Shown here piece by piece: positions 1-16,500 of a stretch of DNA of 64,000 bases. The notes beneath the pieces were generated by a model. The model made no database searches. It was given only the letters and a program-made list of their open reading frames with translations, and had not been told where the DNA came from. The position numbers and the translations under genes are program-made. Location: NCBI RefSeq assembly GCF_958295425.1, contig NC_081149.1:18094753-18158752 (forward strand). Direction: 5' to 3'. This DNA comes from Solea solea. Its lineage: Eukaryota; Chordata; Actinopteri; Pleuronectiformes; Soleidae. Within the stretch, counting starts at the first letter, position 1. Every line of letters starts with the position of its first letter.

Positions 1-3157
<3,157 letters not shown>

Positions 3158-4190
3158 CACCCACGCAGACGTACATACGATATGTAGAATACACGCATTG
3201 CACACGAAACCTAAACTAGTGAACTAATATGGAACTTATTAGTCACCCATGTACTTGTGAACTGTATATAGGTGGGAAGTTGCATTCACAACATTTTACA
3301 ATTGGCTTGTTGTAAATTAGTGCATCACTGTCGGTGTCTTCCCAACTCATGCATACCTTAGTTTTTACAAAAAATTCAGTTACACCAGCAGTGAAACCAG
3401 GGATTTGCTGTGTATAGTAAATTCAGCAGCTATTCTGGGCTAAATAGCAGTTCATCGTGAAGCAAAAATAACCAGAAGTGTTATATTTTGTAGAGGCAGA
3501 ACAGTGGATTACATTGGTCTAAAGCAGTGAAGAAAAGAATAACATAGGATTATTGTACGTTTCACGTTATTTTTTTTATTTTTTTTTAAATACTTTATTC
3601 AGAGATGGGTCCTAGTGGGGAAAGCAGTGTAGCCGTCCTTTTTACTAGCTTGTAATCTTTGCACACTGAAAGCAGGATGAGCTACTTTCTAGCTTAAAGG
3701 CCCATATTAAGAAATTGGTCAGTTGCTGCGACGAGCCACAAATGGCACAATTCAGTGCTTTAAACTACACTTTCCACCTTATTGTAGCATCTTCTATCTG
3801 CTTTTCTTTGCCACAGAAGCTGCAGGAGTGGAGATCAAATATAAACGGTCACATACAAAACACATAGCATGAATCAGTTTAGGTGTGTGTGTGTGTGTGT
3901 GTTTTCATTTTGTTCCTGTGCCAAGTGGTATCACAGGCTTTCAGTGACAACCAGCCCGTTTATGTATGTGTGTGTGTGTGTGTGTGTTTTGTGGTGATGG
4001 ATATTCCAGGGCTCGCCTGTTTCAGTGTGTATTTATTTTTGAAAGAAAAGAGATGAGACAGACTCTGTCCTGTGCTGTGCTGGCAAACGTATTTTCAGAT
4101 GAGAGCCGTACGAAATGACACTGACACTCCCTGTAACAGTTTTATCATTTGCTATAAACTTCCACCTGATTAATCTATAATAAAAAATTT
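3158..4190 (+). other. gys1: gys1 3' UTR with poly(A) signal
   Basis: No coding potential follows the stop codon. An AATAAA hexamer at 4179-4184 is the best candidate for the end of the gys1 transcript. The stretch carries two GT microsatellites (3883-3902 and 3967-3987). The extent is inferred from the hexamer; the UTR could end earlier. Confidence 0.55.
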
Positions 4191-4601
4191 AAATATGTAA
4201 TTTATACACTGGTATGATTGCTTTACACATGACGGTTGGTTCTTTTGTGTGTATGTGGTTTATTGGAACACAAATAGCCAACATTCGGATCCAGTGTTTC
4301 ACCATAATCCAGTTTATATTTGTTGGATTATTTGTGGATTCTCTTGTTGTGGGTAATCCTCCAGAGTCCACGCTTGCTTCAGCACAAGTAAACTCGTCCC
4401 CCGTGACCTTTGCAAGCTGTGGGAAAGAAAGGCAAACATAAATTTCAATTCAATACACACTTAAATGCACCGCGAGCAGGGGCACTACTGAGCTATTATG
4501 TCACAGCTATCACATATTGACATTTAAATATGTTGTGTCACTAGAGGAACACCTTTTGTGACCCAAATGTGGAATGGATCAGGATTAAAATTTCATGTTT
4601 G

Positions 4602-4735
4602 CATGTTCTCCCTGTGTGTGTGATGTGACAGACTGGTGATGATGTGACCAGGTGATTGATCATAGGTGTGAATGTAAGAGTAAATGATTGTTTGTTTTCT
4701 GTATGTTGACGCATGGATGGATGGATGGATTGGCG
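4602..4735 (+). repeat. Truncated ATGG-tailed SINE-like repeat (3' half)
   Basis: A stretch running from CATGTTCTCCCTGTGTGTG to a short ATGGATGG tail resembles the 3' half of the longer copies at 48550-48759 (+) and 23085-23410 (-). The 5' tRNA-like half is missing. It lies between the ends of gys1 and aspdh and probably contributes to neither coding region. Confidence 0.5.
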
Positions 4736-4846
4736 GGCAGAAGATTTCACTGTAGTTCAGGCTGATTTACCTAAAACTACTTTAACAGTGACAGGTTTGC
4801 TGTGATTAAGTGGTGACTCAACATTTGATAAAGTGTTAGAAACACC

Positions 4847-7180
<2,334 letters not shown>

Positions 7181-8246
7181 TTTCTGTGCAGAGAAAAAAA
7201 AAAACCATGTGACTAAAAATGCCGGGACCGGCATTTGGCCTGAGTTATTATCTCATCTCCTAATCTCCTCTGCAGCAGTACAATACTCACATTATTTATT
7301 GCTCCGCTCACCCGATAATCCAACACACCTTCAGCGCTTTCAGTCTCCCTGACTGAAGCACAACCATTGGCCCTTGACTCCAGGAATTGTGGGAAAGCAG
7401 TGAAGCACAGTACAAAGTTTGACCTTCAGAGGCCATAGTTAATTATTGTCTGTTCTTGTGTCTGTGGGACTCTCGGCCAGAAACAGCTATTAATGTGATC
7501 AACAATTATTTCACCCTTTATTTTACATGTGGCATATGTTCATATTCCATGAAAACGTGTCCAATGTATCGCACAGTTCTTCTTACAATGTTCTTACAGT
7601 GACAGCACGTCAAGTGACTTTCATTTGGAACAAATTGAGACGCTCTTTAGCTCGTTTTTTTCTGTCGCAACATAGTGGCTTTATTTATAGAAGTGTGGCC
7701 ATCTAGTGAACAAAAACGACTTATTTTATTCCTTTTAAATGTCCTTTGATCTTAACCCCTCCTTTGAGTCATGGTCCTGATCAGCAGCAGAATTCCCAGC
7801 CTTGACATCTTGCAAGGAGGTTTACGTACATACATATACACACATACAGGCAGATTAGCACATTGATTTATCATATTCATGTCTAAAAAAAACAAAACAA
7901 TCTAATCAAACCTAAAGTTCAACCTAGTTCAACTTTGCCCTTGAGTTGTTGATGTCATCTATGCATTCCACCTGGAGAGGTTAAAAGTCAGCTGTTTATG
8001 AAAACTGAAAACAGGGATTGATTATCAGACAGTAATCAGGCCGGATCAGTCTAAAGTTCAGTGCTGTGAAACACCAGCAGACTGGGAGACACAGCAAAGA
8101 GGATTGAGGCGAGGGCAACAGGAGAACAGGACCAGAGCATTGTGGATTCTATGTGCAAGTGACCAACAAGAGAACAAACGGGTGCTAAATAACCATTTCA
8201 TCCCGGCAAGTCTGTGAGAGCCCACTCCAGTGCTGACTCTGAGAAG
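7181..8246. promoter_or_regulatory. Head-to-head intergenic region aspdh / tmem86b
   Basis: About 1.07 kb separates the divergent start codons and should hold both promoters. I see no TATA box at a convincing position. A GGAATTGTGGGAAA stretch at about 7382-7395 is weakly like the reverse of the ZNF143-type motif. No gene is seen here; an open frame upstream of the aspdh ATG is probably untranslated sequence. Confidence 0.5.
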
Positions 8247-9797
8247 ATGGACATCCTTGAGACAGCTGCATATGACAGGAGGCAGAAGAGAAACGTGGTA
8301 AAAACCATTTAGTGTCTATTGGTTTTTGTTATTCGCTCCAGTTTTTTGTTTTCCACCGGTGACATGTCTCCTTATGTCCTTCTCCTCCTCCCCTCCTCTC
8401 TGTCAGAACTGCGTCCTGCTCTTCTCCCTCTTGCCTTTCTTCTTGTCCACAGCTGTGTACTTCTACCTGTGGACTCCTGACTGGCCTGAGTCCATCGTGT
8501 CAGCAGGTGTCAAATCAGCACCAACCCTCCTGCTGGCTGCAGTAGTGCTGAGCTGGAATGGAGGTCAGAGTGTCCTGGGTGTAGGAGGAGGACTGGTTTT
8601 CTCCGCTGTTGGCGACTGCTGCTTGGTATGGCCTGAGCTTTTCGTACATGGTAAGAGAGTGGTTTGTTCAAGTGAAGCACAGACTGGAATTTTGGTTCAT
8701 ACACCTTTCTTTCAAATTCAAGCACTTTTTTTTTTTTTCGAGCATTCACCTTTGCGGCTGTGGTAAATTAGATATTTATACAAATGCATACAGTCACTGA
8801 AAAACACATGACTTTATGCAAGATACAAGCAAAATTGTATTTTGCAACAGGAGGATGAAAAAAAAAGAAGAAAAACTGTGATTCCAAAATTGTCTCCGGT
8901 CTGTAAGAAAACTTTCAGGCAGAAGTTATTATTCTCAACTTATTTTCATTTTTACAATCCATTAGAGGGGAACGTATGTTGGTAATGTAATGTATTACAT
9001 GTGTAAATTGACCATGGTGTGTCATCAGAGATTAAGGAAACAGGTTTAAACTATTTCGACAACCAGACAGCCAGTTTACTCACAATTTAAATTTATAGCC
9101 TGAACTTTCTGTTTTTGTTTATGTTGTGGAGGAACAGTACAAGTATATTTTCCTCATATATCTCATATATGGGTCATTTTGGTCTCTCAAACTATCTGGC
9201 AATTAATTTGGGTTGAAATGAACTACTCTCTCAGATAGCTACTTGTGAATGACATACAGCTACATAGAGCACTTTCGAGGATTTCAAGCACTCGTAATAA
9301 AAGCTGTACTTCATTTGTTGTGTTTGTCTCACTCGTCTGTTTCAGGGATGGGTGCTTTTGCTGTAGCTCACCTGATGTACTCGATCACCTTCCTCTCCAG
9401 CCGATATGCATCAAAGTCCTCTTCCTCCTGGAAACGTGTTGTGTATCTGATCATGTTTTTGGCAGCAGGAGCTTTCTATTTCTACATATACCCTTTCTTG
9501 CAGAAGGCTCCAGACGCAGATCTGATCGTTCCAGGTGTCGGGGTTTATACCGCCTTGATTTGTCTTATGGGTGTATTAGCTCTTCGAACCAACCACGTAG
9601 CAACACTGTTAGGAAGTGCGAGCTTCATAGTGTCTGACATTGCACTGGCTCTTCAGATTTTCAAGGTGACCCCACACCTAAAGCATGGCAACAGTATTGT
9701 AATGGGGACGTATTATTTGGCACAGCTACTTATCACTGTGGGTGAAGTCAAAGCAGTGGGCAACAAGGATGAGTTTGATAAATGGAAGAGGTCCTAA
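8247..9797 (+). CDS. tmem86b: Lysoplasmalogenase, TMEM86 family (tmem86b)
   Basis: Integral membrane enzyme of the YhhN/TMEM86 family that hydrolyses the vinyl-ether bond of lysoplasmalogens, giving a fatty aldehyde and a glycerophospho-base. Three exons, 8247-8297, 8407-8650 and 9346-9797, join in phase to 248 residues, within the family range (human TMEM86B 226, TMEM86A 240). The protein is almost entirely hydrophobic, with roughly eight predicted membrane spans. Family motifs include SAVGDCCLVWP (conserved GD pair) and TYYLAQLLI near the C-terminus. The start gives a short hydrophilic leader MDILETAAYDRRQKRNV before the first span. I chose the B paralogue because hspbp1 is adjacent (both 19q13.42 in human); tmem86a cannot be excluded by sequence alone. 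Poly(A) hexamers lie at 10151-10156 and near 10173. Confidence 0.87.
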
Positions 9798-10463
9798 ACA
9801 GCATCTCTAAAACACTTGCACTGGATACTTCCCATTGATTTTGGGTTTGTCAATCAAAATACAGGAAAAGAGGAAGCTCAACTCAAGAAGGACAGTTCTC
9901 CCACTGGTCCACACCATTACAACTGAAAAAGATGGACTAAAACAGCACCAACACCACGATACACCGTTATGTTTGATACCGACAGGCACAAAAGATTTCA
10001 ACAAGCAAGACTGAGACAATATCACTTTAGAGTTGTGCCAATATTATTTTTAATCAGTGATTTTGAGTAGCATTCCTGTTTTAGCGTAGGTGTGCATGTG
10101 GTTTTGAACTGGCCATTATATGTATGACTCCAATTTGTTTTTGTAATAATAATAAATAAATATGGTATGAAAAATAAACAGTGATAGCTGTTATCCTGAG
10201 TCCTGTTTAAAACAATAACTGCAAATGAAAATAATTCATCTTATTAAAATTGCATGTACATACAAACGAAAAACACAGATGTTTGATGTTATATTTATGA
10301 AAACAATATTTTACACATCGGTTATTTACATAGTAAAATCCAGCTCCTGGACTACATGCAAAATTTAGACATGATTGTTGCTTCACATCTATGATTCTGA
10401 TCATTAAAATGTTCTGCACACCAATACCAGGACAAGAGATGTACAAAAAAAACCAAAAACATT
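9798..10463. other. Convergent 3' region of tmem86b and hspbp1
   Basis: Between the two stop codons there is 666 bp with no coding potential. It holds the tmem86b 3' UTR with AATAAA at 10151-10156. The hspbp1 3' UTR runs in from the other side, and no clear poly(A) signal for it was identified. Confidence 0.6.
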
Positions 10464-12743
10464 TCAGCGATCCATCCCATTGTCATCCGACTGCTGCCCT
10501 TGAAAGCACTTAGTCCTCAATCGCTTGCAGAAGTCCAGTTCTTCCTGAGGAAACAAAAATACAATATAGGACTATGAGGATGTTTCCTATACAAGGATTT
10601 TATGTTGTTTTTTAAGATAAAAAAGTGTTTTTCAGGGACCAATTGCAGACTATAGCTTTAAGCCTTACCCCTAAACAACAAATATTTACATTGTCATAGT
10701 GTGACGAGACAGAACATAAACAAAGACAAAAATACCATTTTACAACATTGTCTGCCTTTTGATTAAGAGTTTAATATCTACCTGACTTTCCTCCTTTCCT
10801 TGAAGCTCTTTGACTCGCTGTCTGAGCAGCTCCTCCAGACCTAGAGCAGGATTCTTGCAGTCTGTAAGCCCCTGTGGACAATTCTCTACCAGACTAGACA
10901 CACACATAAACATGGACAGCCAAAATTAATGACATGATTCCAGGAATCCATGGGAACTTGTCACAGCTGCAAAGTAGACAGCATTTTAAATAAAACTATC
11001 TTGTGTTTTCTTACCAACAAAGGGCACCAAGTACGTGCTCATGAAAAGGTGAATGTGGCGAGCGGAGAACAGAAACCAGCTGCTGCACCATACCCATGGA
11101 GATGACGGTGTCTGCAGGAAGGATAGAAACAAATTTAACATTAGTCCAGAATGAATGACAGTCCCAGTATGAGTCATAAACAAACTATCCATCCATAAAT
11201 CCATTTTTTTTTTTAATTGTAACATAACTGGCAACTGTACATTTTATTTTATTTTCTTGTGTATAAACAGTAGTCAAACTTTTGCCTCAAAGATTTTTTT
11301 ATATTCTAATTACTTGCGTTACTTGAGGAATCGTTTCAGCCCACGTTTATATTAAAAGAACTGGCAGATTTAGTCACACATGTGTATGTACTCGTCTCAA
11401 ATTGGACTGTTAATCTGAACATAGCCTATATTGTTCATACCTTTCTGTTCAGAATGTGATGTCAGCAGGTTGAGCAGAAGGAAAGCTGACTTGGTCCTGA
11501 GCTTCTCGCTCTCCGACTGCATGCCTCGCATTAGCACTGAGAAACCATCATGAGACAAGAACGCCTTGAGTCCTGCCTCCTGTTCTCGGACTAGACCTAA
11601 AGTCACAACAGGATTATAGTTAGTTTTAACTTTAGGCGTGTTGCATCCTGAAAAATCAGACTGCAGACTGCTGTAGTGTTGTCAACCTGCCATGAGCACA
11701 GGGGATACTCACATGATACAGCGTAAAGGGCTTTTATTCTGACGGTGGGGTGAGGGTCTGAGTCTGTCAGCTGCAGCAGCTTTGGTAGCACCCCAATGCC
11801 AAGCAGGTGGACCTGCACCTGTGGCATGTTCTGAGCACAGGAAGCTATCAGCTCTGCAGCACGCCACCTCAGTCCACTCTGGACATGACACAAATACTGA
11901 GAGACGCACAAATCTAGTCCTCCTAGGGTCATCAGGTCTGTGAGGAAGAGAAGCACAGTTAAAGCAGAGAAAACAAACTGTATTTGTGCTCATATCTATT
12001 CCCACTTCTGACAAACCTCTGGCATTGTCCAGGTTCTCGCACAACTCTGACAGCGTCTCAAAGGCCAGTTCCCGCTCATCCTCTTCTTGCTCTTCGTCCA
12101 TCTCACTTTCACCCGTTTCCTCTTTGCGCAGAACTGCCAAGCACTGCTTCATCTGCTCCACTTCATCCATCTGCCCTTTGCAAACATCTGCAAGAGCTTC
12201 TCTTAGCCATGTCTTCCTCTGAAGAAAAGAGTGAGAAAATGGTTATCAAGTTACCTAAGATGAAAGGTGGATTTTTGTTGCTGGTGATGTTATAATTCTG
12301 CCTCTGTTTGTGAACAAAAACAATGATATGCTGCTTCCTTCATCTGAAAATGGGTTCTGTCAAGAAATACTATCAGGTAAGTTATAGAGAGAAGAGAAAA
12401 CCAGAAATTCACACAATGAGCAAGGACTCGGCATCAGTGGAGATACCCTCTTAACAAGAAGAAGAGGAGAGATGGGGGACAGGAGAAAGTGGTAAGCGAG
12501 GTAGAAACAGAAGAGAGCAGACACGGTTTAGACATGACAATTCTGAATCAGTTATGACATGTTTATAGAATCACAATGTCTCAGTTTCCTTAGGTTTTAA
12601 ATCTGTCTTTACAAGACACTTACCTCCTCTGTCATGGGTTGAGCAGGAGCAGGTCCCTCTGCAGCTGATCCAGCCTCTACCGCCAGCTGCAGGACTCCCT
12701 GCAGGTTGTGTGGATATCTCCTGTTCTGCCTGTCTTCTGTCAT
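10464..12743 (-). CDS. hspbp1: HSP70-binding protein 1 (hspbp1), complete
   Basis: Armadillo-repeat cofactor that binds the HSP70 ATPase lobe and promotes nucleotide release in the cytosol. Seven coding exons in transcript order: 12624-12743, 12017-12218, 11713-11937, 11441-11596, 11015-11111, 10782-10893 and 10464-10544. All phases agree, giving 330 residues (human 359). Recognisable blocks are NLQGVLQLAVEAG at the N-terminus, LCENLDNA, the armadillo stretches LRWRAAELIASCAQN, VRIKALYAVSCLVREQEAG and KSAFLLLNLL, then SPFHEHVLGALC and GLEELLRQR. It ends DDNGMDR, close to the human DDSMDR tail. A non-coding 5' exon ends at 12929, where a good donor lies on the minus strand. The human N-terminal glycine-rich stretch is absent. 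Head-to-head with tufm. Confidence 0.94.
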
Positions 12744-13578
12744 GATGGATACAGCTAGAAAAATGAGAACAGACAATGATAAGTGGATTTGAGTTAGCTT
12801 TCAATTTAAGCCACGAGTTCTCACGTGTACTCTCGAAATCATAACAAAGCTAACGGCACCACACTCACATTAATGTACAGATGATACGACGGAAAGCAGT
12901 TACCGTCGTTCAGACTCGTTCGACTTACCTTTGATAACTGAGTAAAGTGAATGGACGAACTGCTTTTTATATCGACTGACACGCTAGTTTTCTCCGCCTG
13001 TGAACGTAAACACGTGAATGCGCTAGAACGTTCTAGCTAGATGACCAGGAGGCTGCCATTTTTACCGTAAGTGTTGAATCAAACGGGCAAAAATATCTTT
13101 GTCGTGCTCTTTTCTCGGTGCGGGCTAGAAATCCCTCTAGCCGGCTTTTTTTTCTTCTATCTTTACGTCAATTAGGCTCCATAAAAATATAGTTCAGTAA
13201 AACGTACAGAAGTTCAATGTCGTCATTGTGTAAGTCAGAAAGTTGCTCATATATTAGTAATTAAGGTAAGTCAGTGACGTCTGTACGAGCGACGTTCAAA
13301 GAGTTTGAGTAAGAATGAGATTACTACCGTCAGTACTCTTGGAAGAACAGTGTCAAATATCAGAACATATTTTCCAAGATTAGAATGGATGCGGATTTTA
13401 AATGATATATCATGCCATAAATTAATGATTGAAAGTATGACATAGACAATATAATAATGTACATTTATATCAACAATTAACATATTAACATTTTTATCAA
13501 CACTGTCCCCGCTGGCTATGTACTAGCTGTTATGTATCTTGATGTTTCTATCGTCTTTGGTTTCTCCAGCAACCGAAC
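12744..13578. promoter_or_regulatory. Divergent promoter region hspbp1 / tufm
   Basis: This 835-bp interval separates the two start codons. It contains the non-coding first exon of hspbp1 (minus-strand donor just below 12929), a CACGTG E-box near 13012, and a 14-bp perfect palindrome at 13023-13036. It ends at a YY1-like site over the tufm start. A shared promoter is inferred from the layout only. Confidence 0.55.
13023..13036. promoter_or_regulatory. Heat-shock-element-like palindrome (GAAnnTTC)
   Basis: CTAGAACGTTCTAG is a perfect 14-bp palindrome containing two inverted nGAAn units. It lies roughly 100 bp upstream of the hspbp1 first-exon donor. HSF1 normally prefers three units, so this is at best a partial element. 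Confidence 0.4.
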
Positions 13579-13587
13579 ATGGCGGCG
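13577..13587 (+). promoter_or_regulatory. YY1-like site over the tufm start codon
   Basis: AACATGGCGGC matches the AANATGGCGGC form of the YY1 motif that often spans the start codon of housekeeping and mitochondrial genes. It coincides with the chosen tufm ATG at 13579. Confidence 0.5.
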
Positions 13588-16500
13588 CTTATGGGAGTCC
13601 GTGCGTGCTTCTCCGGTAAAATTGTTAAAAATGTGTCATTGTCCGACAATGTTATCGTTACTAACCATCTGTTGACTCATTGACCACCGGGTCGTTGTTC
13701 GCGCAGTGGAACGGCTTGTTTGCTCCCGTATATGTGAACAGAACAAGATGATGCAGTCTCTTCCGATAGCAGAGCAAGGTCACGTTTCCGACGAGCGTTA
13801 GCAAACGAGACATCAATAGAGTGTCATGCTCGATTATTGAAATCACCCGAGTTCTGTAGGATGGACAGATACCGTGTCCTTCTGTTCTGTTGTTCAACGG
13901 TAGCTGTTTTGATTGGAGAATCACACAGTCAGGTCTGGACACCAGAGGATGTGTTAGCTTCTTGTTAGCGGCTGCATCTAGCTGCTACGTAGTTTAATAA
14001 CATCCTACAAAAGTATCACTGATCAGTGCAGCTGTAGAGTCTCATACCCATGTTAATACGTTTTTAAATAGGTGACCACAATTTCCTCAATGCTTATTTT
14101 ACACTGTCCCATAGAAATGTTGCACATTCCTGTGAGTCATTAATCTAGATATTATATATAAAAAAAATCTTGTGGTGAAAAGTGATGTGAAAATGTGTAG
14201 ATATGTATCTCATGTATCCCAGCAGTGGCGTGCACGGGGGGGGGGGACAAACTGCACACCACTCTAGAGAAATAGGGGAAAGTGCCATTGATATGTGGCC
14301 TCTAATACAAAATACAAATTTAAAAAAGAAATAAATAATTATTGTTTTTAAGGAGTGCCTTTCTAATAGAGAGAAGTGATGCAGTTTCCCAATAAGATGC
14401 CCTTGCAACTTGGTTTCTTGTGGATGCCCTTCCAATCAAAGCTGGTGCCATTATGAAATTCCCTACTGTCCCTATATGACCGTGTAGAGCAGTGAAATTC
14501 AGTCCGTAGCCCTCGGGCTGCCTTTGGCCCCAGGTTGCACTTTGTACATGCCTGCTTCAAACGTGCTAGTGGTGCCATCCCCACCGGTGCACAGTAGGTG
14601 CCCCTGTCATTTTTCCCCCTGCCCTTCCAAATGTCTGTGACTGTATCCCAGTGTATGTTTGATTTATTGTGCCTTTCGGGTTTGTTCGTTTGTGTAGTTG
14701 CCAAAATAATACAAAACGCATAAATCCGTTTAAGGAAAATGAAAGCTTATATAATTATCATATTTTAATCCATTCCTTTCAGCCCTTCAGCTCTCGTCGC
14801 CAAGTCTCCTGCACAGCTCTTTCCGACTGGTGAGTGTGCACACTAACGGTAGCTTACACACTGCTTAATCCCAATTTGTCCCAACAGTCTAATTCCCGTG
14901 TGTCCGTCTGTCTTGTAGTGTGCTGTCCCTCTGAGCCATCGGACCTTTGCTACAGTGGTTAAGAAGACGTTCTCCCGAGACAAGCCCCATGTGAATGTCG
15001 GAACGATTGGCCACGTAGATCACGGCAAGACCACACTGACTGCAGCCATTACAAAAGGTGCAATCACTGATGTCCAAGTTTTTGTTCTTACACTGGCCAA
15101 AATCCCTTACTATCCCTTCTTTAGCATGAAGCAGTTCCACTGTGTTTGTGTGTCCTAGTAGGGCTGGGTTTTGAATTTCAGTACTTTTGTGGTATAAACT
15201 GAACTTCCTCTGTGTCACCTACTACTGAGAAATATGTTGATATTGGTAAGCATGCAGTATGCTGCTTGAGATCAATCAGCAGAAAAGGGAAAATGACAAA
15301 GAAATGAAAGACAAGTGGTAAAGTGTAAAAATTTCATGCATGTAATTTTTTTTTATGTCAAACAGTTCCCAAAATTGGTATTGAAAAAAACTATTGGTTA
15401 GAAATCGATATTGGTGCCATACAGGAAATGTTTTAATCAAAAACCAACTCTATGGCCTTGTCATAAATATGAGCTGAGTGATGTGATTTCCCTTCCTCAG
15501 TGCTCGCTGACGCGGGTGGGGCTAATTACAAGAAGTATGAAGACATTGATAATGCCCCTGAAGAGAAGGCCAGAGGAATCACCATTAACGCCTCTCATGT
15601 GGAATATTCCACGGCCAACAGACATTACGCACACACAGACTGTCCTGGCCATGCAGACTATGTCAAGGTGATCCACCCGTTTTTCTTCACGGCTCCGACC
15701 CAAGCGAGAAAATACTAAATATGATGCAGTCATTTCAACTTGTCATGACATAAGGGCTGCTGTCTTCTCTCAGAATATGATTACAGGCACGGCTCAGATG
15801 GACGGCTGCATCCTGGTGGTGGCAGGCACAGATGGACAGATGCCTCAGACACGCGAACACCTCCTGCTGGCCAGGCAGATCGGTGTTGAGCACGTGGTGG
15901 TTTTCATCAACAAGGCTGACGTCGTGGAGGACAAGGAGATGCTGGAGCTGGTGGAGATCGAGATCCGCGAGCTGCTCACAGAGTTTGGCTACGATGGCGA
16001 GAATACGCCTGTTGTCATAGGCTCCGCCCTCTGTGCCTTGGAGGTAAGGGCACAGTGGAAGCAATTTTCTTATAGAATTCATAGGATACTGTGCTGATCT
16101 AATAATTGTAACAACCATTTCACTGCTCTGTCAGAGGGACTGACACATTAGCTGCTGTTAACAAAAGCTTTCCTGTTAAAGTCTTCATGACATCAAAATC
16201 AACATTTTAGTGCTTTAATCACATATTTTGTTCACATATTCCCATTGGATTTTGGAGGTTGCTTGCCTGCAATATTTTCAGCTTTCTGATGATTTATCTT
16301 GTACATATTTTACTAAGTTGTGTACAATCAAGCGCTGTATGATTCTGGAAGTGCTTCATAACAGAGAAGTAGTCTGTCTTTCATGTTTAGCTATGTTGTC
16401 ATGCTGTGTCATAGCTGTAAAGGCCCATTTATACTCATTGTGTTTCAATGCAGCCAGAAAACAGGGAGTGACTGCCAGGTGCTCGGCTTCACTTTCTGCC

